Source: Pyronema omphalodes (taxonomy: Eukaryota; Ascomycota; Pezizomycetes; Pezizales; Pyronemataceae). Taken from it: DNA of 64,000 bases. Numbering within the stretch: position 1 is the stretch's first letter; each line of letters opens with the position of its first letter. The position numbers were made by a program, and so were the translations under genes. Shown here piece by piece: positions 11,390-23,340 of this stretch. The notes below the pieces were generated by a model. It was not told the origin of the DNA. It did not search any database and was given only the letters and a program-made list of their open reading frames with translations. The DNA lies in assembly GCA_024516155.1 (NCBI GenBank), contig JAJJXM010000018.1:806001-870000 (forward strand). Reading direction: 5' to 3'.

Positions 11390-12850
11390 GTGATTTCATC
11401 ATAAAGCAGCGGTCAGCAGTGAGCCTTTAGGAGATGGAGGACAAATCAGATTTATTCCGGTAGAATTGTCTAGGATTTTTCTATGAGCTAGTAATAAACG
11501 CCCGAGATGACAATAGATAGGGGTTTGGTTAAAGTTTAGACTAAGTCGGATAAGCGGTTGATGGGGAGTTTTTGTTGGTCGCAGTGGTTATAGCACACAT
11601 ACTCATCAGGAAGATCTCTTCATAGGTCGGTAAGATACTAAAATCCAAAGGCAATGCAAATAAAAAAAGTGGATACTTTGCGGCTGAGTGGTTGTTTGTT
11701 GTCTACCTTTTGTGAAACTAGTGAATCTCGGGAATGGACCGTCAAAGTTTCCATCTCGACCGCGCCGCTAACTGAAGTAATATGTACAGAAAGTAAAAAA
11801 AATATCAATGCTCCGGAATTCACTCGGTTAACCAACGCAGGTGGTTGGCTCCGAGTGGGGCTCATAACGAAGTATTTCGTCATAGCAGAGATGAACCTTA
11901 CCAATAGGGAATTTTTGCCTAGACCTTCATACTAAAGTCAATTAAAGTTTTGACCGGTCTAGGTAATCTATTGATGATTGGATAGGGTCTCTTGAAACCT
12001 CGTGATGATTCCGTAGTGCACGGGGAATTCGGCGTTCCATCACAATTAACTTCTGGAACGCCTCGTAACTCGGCGAGTTCCTAGATCAGAGTGGCGTCCC
12101 CTGTCAGGGTAAGCCGAGAAAGCCTCCGCGATGAAGCATTTCGTCATCAATTAAAGGCTACTGAGATGCCCTTGACTTATCAGGCATATTTGCCTAGGCC
12201 GTTGATAAAAAGGCTTGATTAAAGTTTAGACCCGGTTGTCATCTCGGCTTATTTTGGTGAGATATTAGACACATATATTTTTCCCCATACTACAACCCAC
12301 AACTCAGAGCTCATAGATACTTCAGTAACCTATATCCGGAGTCCGTACTCGCCGGTGAACAGCTCACAGGGCTTTTGTGGGTCACTGCAATAAAGGTACA
12401 GACTATAGAGTATTTCGTCATTAAGCAGAAAACTGTAGGTATGACTTCGGTTTCAATTAATCCGGTAACTTTCCTCAGACCATTCATCAAAAAGTCTGAA
12501 CAAGGGGTCTGCCGGTTTGGGAACTCGGCTTATTCTATACTTATTGGGAACTATATAGCCTACTCTACGGAAATCTCATTCCAACTCGCATAGCTCCCGA
12601 AAGCCTTTCACATCACGGGGAGTTCACAGTTCACCGTCATTCCCCGCCTATAAGCTCCTCTATGTAGCAATAGATATCACTCGGCAAGCCATATATGTAT
12701 GTAGGTGTATCAAGTATTTGTCATTTTACCTTTACAAAGACAACATATGTCGTCATGAAAGGCCGCAGGAGATGCACTTTTCACCAATCTGGCATTTCTG
12801 CCCAGAGCCCCGTAGGCTCTGATTAAAGTTTAGGCTTAGTTGGAAGTTGA
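11390..12850. repeat. Decayed tandem repeat, period about 270-300 bp
   Basis: Two landmark motifs recur in the same order. A block around TATTTCGTCAT appears near 11870, 12136, 12410 and, shortened, 12713. A block around GATTAAAGTTTAG, sometimes varied, appears near 11525, 11943, 12215 and 12820. Between them lie looser matches such as TTTGCCTAG at 11914 and 12190. Spacings of 266, 274 and about 303 bp point to an old tandem array whose units have diverged strongly. No ORF is preserved across units. The class (satellite, relic of a duplicated gene, or transposon interior) cannot be told. Confidence 0.6.
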
Positions 12851-15800
12851 GGATCTTGGAGAAGTCTTGATAAAGCCCCCAAAAGCGTTGAAGACTAGTT
12901 AACGAAGCTCTAGAAGCATCCCTCTTTACATGAAGGCTTGAGACTTAGGCTCAGAAACCGGAGCTTGTTAACGCCACTATGTAGGGAACTTCTATCGGCT
13001 GATAATGATGATGATAATGATGACGTATATACATGCGTATGCACTTTATATGAACTGATTTTCCACATCCGTCTTAAGGATGGTATGCAGTGATATTTTA
13101 TCATATGCATGCAACATCTCCTCACTGCTGAGAGATTGCATTTCCCTGGAATGGGAGACGATTCTGGAAGTTTGATTATTGCTTACGCTACATGCAATGG
13201 GTTACCTACGTATGTGGCTCATATATGGTAGCTTGATTGTACGCCGCTGAGGTGATTCGTAGCGATTTATTCAGCAAGGAACAGAGGCACTTCTGTACCG
13301 TGCACAGAGGGCAAAGAATCCCGCATTACCGTGCTTCTTTTTATTTAGCAGCCAACTGTATCGTCATGGTCATAAGTCAATTGCAATTTGCTTTTGGCCT
13401 ACAACATAGGAAAAATATGCTTCATTTTTTTTTCTTTGCAAACCCCGTGCATTTTTGAGCAATGAAACACAAAACTTTGAGCTCATTGCCATTTTCCTCA
13501 TCGCCATTATTCTCTTCATCATTCATACTCATTCTCATCATCGTAACCCCCTCAATCTCTCTCAATTCCTCTCGAAATCACAGCGCACACACTCCACCTT
13601 GCTCCTTACCTCCATATCCGAATGACAAGTCGATTCCCATTCCAATGCCTAAGCACACATACAACAGTACCTTATAGAATAACAATTTCCAATTTTCCAC
13701 CAACTTCATTAAAGATAATTCCAATCTGTATGTTAATAACTGCGATATCACAGAAATTTCGGTAAAGACGATAAGAGTATGTATCTATCTTCTGGATTTC
13801 ATTACGATCAAGATATGGCCTCAAGCTTTGTCTTCTCCTCGTGATCGATGTTCTTAGTATGATTCTGTGAAGATCAGCCTGGAATAAATAACTAAGATTA
13901 TTGATGCTTGCGATAGGCTTTAATTCTATCGGTTCTGAAATGTAGGTTTTTATAGATGAAATTCTGAATTCATAACCTCTAGGTTCTTTTGAATTATCGG
14001 AATGCATAAGAGTGTGTTGAAATACTCGGTACAAAGTCGATATCAATAAGGTTCCAGACTTGGTATGTCGTCAGTATAATTTTTTGGGTATGAAACAATT
14101 AAGACGGATCAGATAAGATGTTTTCCATCACCCTTAGCTACACGAATGAAAGTTCAAAGTTCAAAGTTCAAAGTTCAAACTACAAACTTTTGTCCCCTTA
14201 TCTCCAATATTTCGTAAACCATTTTTTTCTGGATACATAAACAATCATGAGTGTATTTGTATAATAACGACAGTCTATATGTCTTATTCCCAACAGTACA
14301 CCCACCAATCCCTTTCTAATCAACAACAAAGCGTATTAAATCATCATCTTTTTAAACACACAAAACATATGCGGCGATTAGTTTAGAGGTGGGGGGGGGG
14401 GGGGTTATGACGACGAAGTCTGAATAGAACCCACAGAGAACTGTTTTGCAAGACTCTGTTCGTCTTTTTATTATTGAGATTCTTTGACCTAGAACTAAAA
14501 TAAGCCTATATAACAAGACTAAAAGAAGGTTTATGCCCCTGTTTCACGATACCGGTTCAGGTTATTTATATCAGCATTGAATATTTTCCGATATTCTCAG
14601 TAAACTTTATATAGTTTTCTATCAGGGTGGTTCTTTAAATATCTTGTTTTGTTTCATTGTTTTTTTGTTTTTTTTTTTTTTTTTTTTTCTGATCTGGAAT
14701 GAACTGGGTAGAGAGATATCTAGGAAGAACTATTCCGCTTTCCAATGCTTCGACGGGTTCCAATTCCCAAACAGTTGGTAATCGATATTTCCATCATGTT
14801 TTTTTTCCCATCATAGTATATCGAAGAAGAACCAGATAGAATTATCACAGAGCACTGGAAATACCAAAAAAAAAAAAAAACAATTCGTCGTACACAATAA
14901 TCCTGGAGAGTCGAGTCGATGGTACAAAGAATGTGAACACACCTAAAAACACCAGCCGGGGGAAGTCGGCAATGAGTAACCATTAATCGGACCCACAGTT
15001 TTATGAATTTCTAGTTAACTATATTGGGAATCTATTAGTCGTTCATAAATAAAATAAATAAAACCCAAATGTATCCTGATAACTCATAACTCATAACTCA
15101 TAAGTAAATTAAAGACCTGAGTATCAGTTTTAGAAATCGTCATTGCGGCTTGAAAGGATGAATGGAATGATGAGATAGTTTGAGTTATCTAAATTCACTT
15201 TAAATGGTTCAGTTGATAGATAGATAGATAGATAAAGAAATAGCTGGAAGGAAACTGGTTACCATGAAACAAATGAAGATGCAGATATAAAGTCCACTAA
15301 GTTGTAACAGAGAAACTCAGAGGCTGTGGGTGAACTACAGTAGTGTAGCTGCTAGCATTGACTCCACCCATCCCGAAGAGATGGAGGCTGGAATAAAATC
15401 TAGGTTTGGGGTTACGTAGACTTACAGAGGACGATGATGCGGTGCCACGATCATTCAGAGTGCTATAGCTGATGAGTGACGACAGTTGATTCAAAACTGT
15501 TCCTTAGCGAAAGCTAACCAACTCGAGTCTCGAGGGCCAACCCTCCTTTATAACAGATTAATCTTACATCCGATCCTTCATTTTCCTACTCCCTATAGAA
15601 AACCAATAAAGAATACCAATAGTTCTCCAAGATTTCCTAGAAACAACAAAGAAAAAAGAACCCCCCCCCCCCCCCTCCTTTTCTATCTAGAGTTTAAATC
15701 CATCCATAATCCTGTCTTTTCATCATCTGATTCATCCCCAGCAGAGCTTCCAGATTCTCACTAAGAATAACTACAGAATACCACATCAGAACGTTTAAAT

Positions 15801-16039
15801 AAAGATAATAACAACAAGAACTTCCGGATGTTTCATTTTCCTGGATCCTGAATATCTTTATCGTGCAGATGATGAGTTATGGGCTTGTTTATACTACTTA
15901 GACTTTGAAAGTTAAAAGTTAGAAGTTAGAAGTTGATTGATCATGATATTACGAATGCTGTGGCAAGATACATAAGATACATAAGATTCGCAACGCTAGC
16001 TGGGAAATATTACTTGTTATGATGAGACGGGTATAACTA
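12851..16039. other. AT-rich intergenic region with homopolymer tracts
   Basis: No gene is supported. A 124-codon minus ORF at 13672-14046 lies in AT-rich DNA and resembles nothing I know. Simple repeats include GTTCAAA units near 14152-14178, a G tract of about 14 at 14391-14404, interrupted T tracts near 14660-14690, an A tract at 14866-14880, GATA units near 15218-15234 and a C tract at 15661-15675. Confidence 0.5.
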
Positions 16040-16095
16040 GAGGAAGAGGAAGAGGAAGAGGAAGAGGAAGAGGAAGAGGAAGAGGAAGAGGAAGA
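16040..16095. repeat. GGAAGA hexanucleotide microsatellite
   Basis: About nine perfect copies of a purine-only hexamer. On the minus strand it reads as poly-Ser within a chance ORF, which is not evidence of a gene. Confidence 0.95.
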
Positions 16096-16600
16096 TAAGC
16101 TAGAAAACGCAAAGATCAATGAATCCGCCAACATCCCCAAACACAACAACAACAACTCCCACAATCCCAAACTTCCTGCTAACTCAATCTATTACCGCTT
16201 TACATTAAAAAACGGAAGTTTTCATTCATATAGTTGGCATCAGGTCTTAGGTCATACTAATTAAGCTTGACGGTATATATCTCTTCAGGATAAAGAAGAA
16301 GGAATCAGATAATAGTTATGAGTTTCACAACTCGAAAAACGGACCTGTGGGCGTGTAGAGCTAAAAAGAAAAGCCCGAACTAGCGAACGAGTGAACAAGC
16401 GGAACCCAAGCGCCTGCACAAGTAAAAAAACGAAAACAAATAACATGGTGTCGACATCATTATTTCATAAATCATGAATCATGAATCATGCCAAGCGGTT
16501 GATGATGGAATCTGGATAACCGTGGTCCATGGGTATAGCAGAGTTCCCGAAAATGGTAGGTATATATATAAGAAGACGGGCCATGATTCAGCTTTAGATA

Positions 16601-16824
16601 CCATACCATACCATACCATACCATACCATACCATACCATACCATACCATACCATACCATACCATACCATACCATACCATACCATACCATACCATACCATA
16701 CCATACCATACCATACCATACCATACCATACCATACCATACCATACCATACCATACCATACCATACCATACCATACCATACCATACCATACCATACCATA
16801 CCATACCATACCATACCATACCAT
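16601..16824. repeat. CCATA pentanucleotide microsatellite, about 45 copies
   Basis: An apparently uninterrupted array of CCATA about 224 bp long. Because five is not a multiple of three and the unit has no stop codon in several frames, it creates long artificial ORFs of 80-130 codons on both strands. These should not be annotated as genes. The length suggests it is hypervariable between isolates. Confidence 0.97.
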
Positions 16825-17188
16825 TACCACTATACATACCACATCTTTCTGATTTATTTCATGTCGAGTAGCTAGCTAGCTCGCTAGCTGAATATCACTT
16901 CTTTCTGATCTATTTCACTGGTGGCTTGAAAGTCTTTCTCTTTTTGTTTCCTGTTTCCTGTTCCCTATTTCCTATTGCCTATTATTTCCTATTATACCAG
17001 TTCACGAGATTTATCAAATCTTGGTTATCCGAACAAAAAATATTTCAATTTTTAGGGCAAGGAGGTTACCAGGTTACCAGGTTCCAGGTGGCTTAATATA
17101 GGTTTACCGTTTACGAGCACGGGATTGACGAGTTTACAGGATTGACTGGTTTTTTGGGTGGGGATTTTACTATCATGCATAGGCAGCA

Positions 17189-17547
17189 GATATGAAGATA
17201 TGAAGATATGGGGATATGAAGATATGGAAATATGGGGATATGAAGATATGGAAATATGGGGATATGGGGATATGGGGATATGGGGATATGAAGATATGAA
17301 GATATGGGGATATGGGGATATGGGGATATGGGGATATGGGGATATGGGGATATGGGGATATGAAGATATGAAGATATGAAGATATGGGGATATTAAGATA
17401 TGAAGATATGGGGATATGAAGATATGGAAATATGGGGATATGGGGATATGGGGATATGAAGATATGGGGATACGGGGATATGGGGATATGGGGATATGGG
17501 GATATGGGGATATGGGGATATGGGGATATGGGGATATGGGGGTATGA
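17189..17547. repeat. GATATGGGGA / GATATGAAGA minisatellite
   Basis: About 360 bp made of units GATATGGGGA and GATATGAAGA with a minor GATATGGAAA form, in irregular alternation. The mixed order of variants suggests repeated slippage and gene-conversion-like events rather than a single expansion. Long ORFs on both strands through the array are by-products of the repeat. Confidence 0.95.
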
Positions 17548-17555
17548 AGCCAAAT

Positions 17556-17627
17556 ACGACCATAGATACGACCATAGATACGATCATAGATACGATCATA
17601 GATACGATCATAGATACGATCATAGAT
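17556..17627. repeat. 12-bp minisatellite ACGAYCATAGAT, six copies
   Basis: Six tandem units, the first two with ACGACC and the last four with ACGATC. The array is bracketed by the same sequence, AAGCCAAATACGAC, at about 17547-17560 and again at about 17631-17644. This suggests the array grew inside, or was inserted with duplication of, that sequence. Confidence 0.9.
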
Positions 17628-19790
17628 ACGAAGCCAAATACGACGCTTCAATATCAAATACCACAATATTATAGATACCGAAATATTCTATTAACTCAAA
17701 AATACATTATATATTCTAGATTACATTCTAGATTATAGATTCCAAACCACAGTAGACGTCAGAGGTCACCTTGAAGCTTGGGAAATAGTGATTCCTGAAG
17801 CTTGGGAAATAGTGGCTCTTGAAGATAAGGTTAGAACTCGGAACCTGAAACCTGAAACGTAGTCACGAATATAGAACTTTTCCACGAACAATACTGATAA
17901 CCTGCTAGATACCCTACAGCACTCACTACTCCTCACTCCCCACTCCCCACCCCCCTTACTCCTCCCTCCTCCCCCCGCAACCCATAACTGATGCAACCGG
18001 AACCATGTCAACACGAAACCTCAAAACCCTTCAAGAAAGCCAACCTGAAACTACGAAAGTGGAACTGCGATACTTTTTTTTAGTGATCCCGAAAATTTAA
18101 ATATTAGAACTAGATTGAATAATGAAAGAAAAGATAGGAATAAATATGATACATTATAATGATCCTGATGATTCCGCCTTTGACTTTTGACTTTTGACTT
18201 TTCATTGGAGAGAGTTTGGGAAAAGCGGTGTGAGAGTTATATATATATATATTATAAATGGGTATTTAAAAGTGCAATGCTGTAATCCCAATTTGCAATT
18301 TGTAAGCAGGAACTTTAGGATTGAAAACTTTAGGATTGAAAACTTTAAACTTTTAAACGGTATTATACTTTATCACAGCCATAAGGAAGAAAAGATGAAG
18401 CTGATGTAGTTGCAAAGCTTTGAATATGGAGTCATGGTTTTGGGATTTTATCACGGGGAAACTCGGAGGGGTTTGATGTGGATAACGGGCTTTCCTTTCA
18501 AGTTTAAGGGGGATTTGATTTGCTGTAGCCTGTAAGACTTTGAAGCTGTGGTTTAAAATAGGTAAGTAAGGTGTACCCTATATATATACATGTATGTATG
18601 CATACTATAAACAAATATATGTTTTTTATATCCACCATTAAGTTGTTTTGCTATAATTCTCTCAAATTACAAAGCTTTAGGCCTTACTCGAATATGCGTC
18701 TTTTTAAATCTAAGTTTGTTGCGGTTGAAATCGGGGGGTTATGTTGAGGCCTCATTGGACCCCCTGCCACGCTATCCTAACTTGATGTCCGGCACCGTAT
18801 AAGGAGGCCAGGCTATGCCAGCATAGAGATCGGCTCATTACGGCTCCGTGCCAAGAATATCGGCTTCGGCATCGATGCAATGTAATTTTAACGAAAGCGG
18901 TAACAATCCCGATTATCGTAGCCGAATACAGATGAGCTGCAGCTGGGCGCGAAGAGACTCGCGTGACCAATTACCTCGAAAAATTAATCGCTCGCTGAAT
19001 TTAAATTTTTTGAAATTCATTTTGAGATTCTCGGGATTTGCAGACTTCGCCATCTCAAAATATGCCAACGCTGCAACCACCCGAATCATCGCATATGATA
19101 TTTAGCAAATATTATTCCATTCGGCCCGCTTTTTCCTCCGGTCACTCCGTAATATCACCGAATATACATGCCGAGAATCCGCACCCAATAAATTCTGTTG
19201 TGCCGGATCCGCCGGGTAATTTCTGCTTGACAAGAAAACAAGGCATGGCATACCCAGCCCAGGGCATGGCACATTGGCGTCTCGGATCTCCCGGCGTCTT
19301 TTGTTCCCGGCCGTCTCATCCGCCAGCGACGATAAACTTACACTTTAAACCCGGACACATCCCCATCGCCTTCGTCTGTAACATCGCCAAAGAAACATCT
19401 TGTTTCTATTCATCCGCCGTCGCCTCCATCGTCACTCATACTCATCACCAAAGGAAAAAAAAAGACAAAAAGCCGCCCGCCATCGACGCATCATCTGCGC
19501 ACAGTCATCGAAGAACTTAACTACGCCGCTGCGCATCGAATCTAAAAGCCTGACCAATACAAGTAAAGCCTCACAATCCAACCGGCACCAACAAGGTCCG
19601 ACACACACGAGACGCTGCGACTAAAATCTTGCCTGCCTGCCTGCCTTGCGCCCCACGCCTACTCGTCTACTCACTCTACTTAAAACCGGTTCCTTGAAAC
19701 GAATAAAACCACACCATCTCCCATCATCTGCGACTGTCGCAATACCACACAGCAGCAGCAGAAGCAGCTACAAATACAAAAACCCTCGAA
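17628..19790. other. Intergenic region upstream of KEI1
   Basis: No gene is supported. A 160-codon plus ORF at 19038-19520 has no recognisable domain and lies in what is probably the promoter and leader of the KEI1 gene. The last about 300 bases before the KEI1 ATG become C-rich (GCCTGCCTGCCTTGCG and similar), as is usual for leaders of active fungal genes. A short AT run lies near 18240-18251. Confidence 0.5.
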
Positions 19791-20992
19791 ATGTTATCAC
19801 GGTTACGATTACCTACACCGGGAGTGCGTTCTTCCTTCAAAATCCTACTTGTCGCTATTACCTTTCCATGCAAGCTACCAGAAGCTACCGCAAGCTATCG
19901 CATCGCAATCGCATGTCGCAATGCAGGAAGCGAGAGGGGAAAAAAAAGAGAGCAAAAGTATAACGAAACAAAGCTAATGAGATGAGATATACAGAAATTC
20001 CTCGGTTACTTTGACCTTCATTATGGCGCCGATATTGTGTTAATGTCGTTACTTGTCAATAAATGTTCGGGTGTCTTTGGAGTGCTGGCTATGCTCGGTG
20101 GTACGTCATGATTCCCTACTTTCTCTTTACCTTACCTTACCTTACCTTACCTACGTCTGTGCGTGTGCATCTGCGCGACGAAGCTTGCGAAGCCCGTGAA
20201 GCTCGCGAATCTCATCAAGTCCACAACATGCGCCTTTCGCAGAGTTTATCAATGACGAACCGCGACACGAAAAAACCCCACCGCTAACTCCTTCTCTTTC
20301 CAGGTGTAAAATTCTCCGCCATCCAATTCTCAATGTACTTCTACTCCCTCCTCCTCTTCGCCCTCCTCTGCCACATCGGGCCCTCAATCCGCTCCCGAAA
20401 CCCTCTCGCCGCCATATCCTTCGCCTACATCACCCTCCTAGACGCCCTAATCAACATCCTCTACACTCTCCTATTCGGTTTTTCCTGGTTCCTAGTCCTA
20501 GCACAAAAATACCATGCGGCCTCTAACACCGCCATCAAATCTGCCGCTGGGACAATAGACCACCATGCCGGATTTACCAGCCCGGCATATAACATCAGCC
20601 ACGTCACAGTCTCATCCTCAGGACAAGAAGCAGTCGCTATCCCAGCTTCTTCAGCAGAGGTGCCCGAAAGCTTTTCTTCCGGTGTACTACAGCCGGAAAG
20701 TGCTACTAGCATCCTTTTGATTGCGGCTTTCTGGGTCGTTAGACTTTATTTCATTATTGTCGCTTTTGCGTGGGCGAGACAGGTGGTTAGAGCTAGTGCT
20801 ACCAGTATCGAGGGCCCGTTTGAGGGTAGGAATGGTGGGCAGGGTTGGCAGGGACGCTTGGGAAGAGCTATGGTTGGTGTTGGCAGAGGGTATTGGATGG
20901 GGGAGGGTTGGATCTTTCATGGTGGGAATAAGTTTAGGAGGGATAGTGGGGATAGGAGGAGGTGGGGAAGGAGGGGGAGTGGGGAGGTGTAG
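19791..20992 (+). CDS. kei1: Inositolphosphorylceramide synthase regulatory subunit Kei1
   Basis: The model is join(19791..19823, 19995..20100, 20304..20992), 275 residues. Kei1 is the Golgi membrane subunit that works with the catalytic subunit Aur1 to make inositolphosphorylceramide, a fungus-specific sphingolipid. Exon 1 encodes only 11 residues (MLSRLRLPTPG). Exon 2 starts KFLGYFDLHYGADIV and continues through a hydrophobic segment ending VFGVLAMLGG. Exon 3 carries VKFSAIQFSMYFYS, the LDALINILYTLLFGFSWFLVLAQ segment and a last membrane segment LLIAAFWVVRLYFIIVAFAW. These match the family pattern in order. The introns are 171 and 203 bp with GTGCGT and GTACGT donors and ACAG and CCAG acceptors. 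A loop of about 65 residues separates the third and fourth membrane segments. The C-terminus is basic and Gly-rich. The family assignment is by memory of its sequence pattern, without alignment. Confidence 0.88.
20127..20152. repeat. CCTTA microsatellite inside KEI1 intron 2
   Basis: About four to five CTTAC units lie in the second intron of the KEI1 gene, just downstream of its donor site. Length changes here would not touch the coding sequence. Confidence 0.85.
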
Positions 20993-21200
20993 AGAGGGTG
21001 TGGGGAGGTTTAGGGATTAAGTGAAGTGGTGTAGATCTTAAGCGAGGGAACAGTAGATCTGAATTCGTGAGGCGTGAAGATGACGGGGAGGTGTAGCCAT
21101 AAAGTAGGAAGCAGTACATATGATATCAGCAATGGGATATGAATACATAACAATCAAATGGGGAATCTGGAGTTCTGGGAATTGATCGGTACCTTCTTGA

Positions 21201-21277
21201 ATAAGGATAAGGATAAAGATAGGGATAGGGATAAAGATAAGGATAAGGATAAGGATAAGGATAGGGATAAGCATAGG
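21201..21277. repeat. GGATAA-type microsatellite
   Basis: Degenerate hexamer array (AAGGATAAGGATAAAGATAGGG and variants written in shorter units) just downstream of the KEI1 stop codon, followed near 21375-21470 by a looser TGGATTGAT / TGGATGGCA array. Confidence 0.85.
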
Positions 21278-21652
21278 CTTAAGAATTGAAAAAGACAACA
21301 GTAGCGGAAGTGGGATACCTTGCATTGCATGGAGTTATAGGTGTTAGGTTCGGATTCGGGTTCGGGATTGGAATATGGAGTTGAATGGATTGGATTGATT
21401 GGAATGGATTGATTGGATTGAATGGATTGGATGGCATGGATTGATTGGATTGGATGGCATGGATTGGAATACGGAGTTGGGAGTTGCGAGTTGCGGGTTG
21501 GAGATACCAAGTAAGTCGAAACAGGAATTAGGATTGATCATTGGGATACAAGAATCAAAATACCAGATACCAGTTGTGATTGATATACTGTGTAAAGAAT
21601 TAAGGATCGCGAACCAAATTACCACATGCAATTGATATACAGTACCATACAG

Positions 21653-21783
21653 TGTATTTCTGTATTTCTGTATTTCTGTATAAAGAACCAAAGAACCAAA
21701 GAACCAAAGAACCAAAGAACCAACAACTCGAAGAATCAGAGAATCAGAGAATCAGAGAATCAGAGAATCAGAGAATCAGAGAA
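21653..21783. repeat. Three adjacent 8-bp arrays
   Basis: Three different octamer arrays follow one another: GTATTTCT (21653-21680), AAAGAACC (about 21683-21722) and AGAATCAG (about 21732-21783). They do not share sequence, so they appear to have expanded separately in a slippage-prone region. Confidence 0.9.
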
Positions 21784-21989
21784 TTAAAATACCGGAAAAA
21801 TCACTTGACTACTTGGCCACTTTATCCACTTATTTCGTAGCATCGTAACCTTGGAACTAAGAAGTTGGAACTAAGAATACTAACTATAGCTCTCTGATAC
21901 TGAAATAAAAAATAAAAATAAAAAATAAAAAAGATTCGGTAGTTACAGTCCCTGTCCTTGTTCTTGTCCCCGGGCTGGGTTTTGTGTTG

Positions 21990-22192
21990 TGCTGTGATGC
22001 TTTTTGTGGGTATGTTTTGTGGGTATGTTTTGTGGGTATGTTTTGTGATGCTTTGTTAATTTGTTTTGTGGGTATGTTTTGTGGGTAGGTGATGTTTTGT
22101 GGGTATAATTATAATTACATCAAACGACCGATGAGACGGCAAGTCGGTAAGTCGGTAAGTCGGTAAGTCGGCGAGTTGGCGAGTTGGTGAGT
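21990..22192. repeat. GTGGGTATGTTTT and GTCGGTAA arrays
   Basis: Units of about 13 bp (TGTTTTGTGGGTA) recur between about 21990 and 22105, mixed with TGATGCTTTG. From 22139 to 22192 an octamer GTCGGTAA array follows and drifts to GCGAGTTG at its far end. Confidence 0.8.
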
Positions 22193-22196
22193 CCAT

Positions 22197-22302
22197 GAAT
22201 ATCTGAGAATATCTGTGAATATCTGTGAATATCTGTGAATATCTGTGAATATCTGCGGATATCTGTGAATATCTGTGAATATCTGTGAATATCTGTGAAT
22301 AT
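22197..22302. repeat. 10-bp minisatellite GAATATCTGT
   Basis: About ten copies of a 10-bp unit with two variant units (one with GAGAAT, one with GCGGAT). Confidence 0.93.
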
Positions 22303-22318
22303 TGATGCCTGTCGGTGA

Positions 22319-22501
22319 CTGAGAATTAACTGAGAATTAACTGAGAATTAACTGAGAATTAACTGAGAATTAACTGAGAATTAACTGAGAATTAACTGAG
22401 AATTAACTGGGAATTAACTGAGAATTAACTGAGAATTAACTGAGAATTAACTGAGAATTAACTGAGAATTAACTGAGAATTAACTGAGAATTAACTGGGA
22501 A
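22319..22501. repeat. 11-bp minisatellite CTGAGAATTAA, about 16 copies
   Basis: A nearly perfect 11-bp array of about 183 bp. Two units carry CTGGGAATTAA instead. It directly follows the 10-bp array with only about 16 bp between them. A looser run of TTTGTGGA units follows at about 22626-22695. Confidence 0.95.
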
Positions 22502-23153
22502 TGTATAATACTACTATGCTACTATGCTACTATGCTGTTGGTATTCACGGTATTCACGGTATTCGGGATTAGGATTAAAATTAAGATTAGGAAGGAAAAG
22601 ATACCGAAAAACTGTCATGGTTTGAAACTTGTGGATTTGTGGATTTGTGGATTTGTGAGCTTGTGGATTTGTAGATTTGTGCATTTGTAGATTTGCTACT
22701 GACAACTTGCTACTTAATACTTACAACTTGCTGTCTTCTGTGTAGGCATAGTCTTCGGCATAATCATCACCATAACCATAAGTACCACATATGCATACCT
22801 GAGTATACCTTAGTATACAACATAATCTAAGCTAAAATATCAAAGCCACAGTATATATATACAAGAGTTCCAAGTTCCAATTTTCAAGCTACAGTACATA
22901 ATTTCAAGCTCCAAGTTTCAAGTTTCAACTTCTGAATGAATTGCTTATCGTATCATACATACATACATACATACATGCAAGAACAATTCTAATACTTCAA
23001 TAAGAGATCAAAAGTAAATCAAAAGTAAATCAAGCCAAATAACACCTATCTAAATACACCATTTCTTTTGACATCTTTATTCCCATCTTCCCATCCACGG
23101 CATCATAGCATCATAGCATCATAGCATTCACCCAGATACTGTTACTGTGGATA

Positions 23154-23340
23154 CTGCTACTATGGCTATTTCTGCTACTTCTGCTACTTCTGCTACTTTT
23201 GCTACTTTTGCTACTTTTGCTACTTTTGCTACTTTTGCTACTTTTGCTACTTTTGCTATGTACTACTACTTCCGTTACTTCTGCTACTTCTGCTATGTAC
23301 TGCTACTTTTGCTATGTACTACTACTTCCGTTACTTCTGC
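23154..23340. repeat. 9-bp array CTACTTTTG / CTACTTCTG reaching the tRNase Z stop codon
   Basis: The core at about 23190-23258 is a regular 9-bp array, flanked by degenerate units on both sides. The right-hand degenerate units run to 23340 and include the stop codon of the tRNase Z gene (23331-23333). On the minus strand the array is therefore the 3' untranslated region, and the last two or three codons look as if they were built from repeat units. Confidence 0.88.

Noticed and set aside
16472..16875. Several 80-130-codon ORFs on both strands
   Set aside because: They are generated by the CCATA microsatellite, which lacks stop codons in these frames.
17052..17738. ORFs of up to 204 codons through the 17-kb arrays
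   Set aside because: They are artefacts of the 10-bp and 12-bp repeats, reading as Pro-His-Ile or Gly-Asp-Met repeats.
19038..19520. 160-codon ORF just upstream of KEI1
   Set aside because: It has no recognisable domain and overlaps the expected promoter and leader of KEI1.
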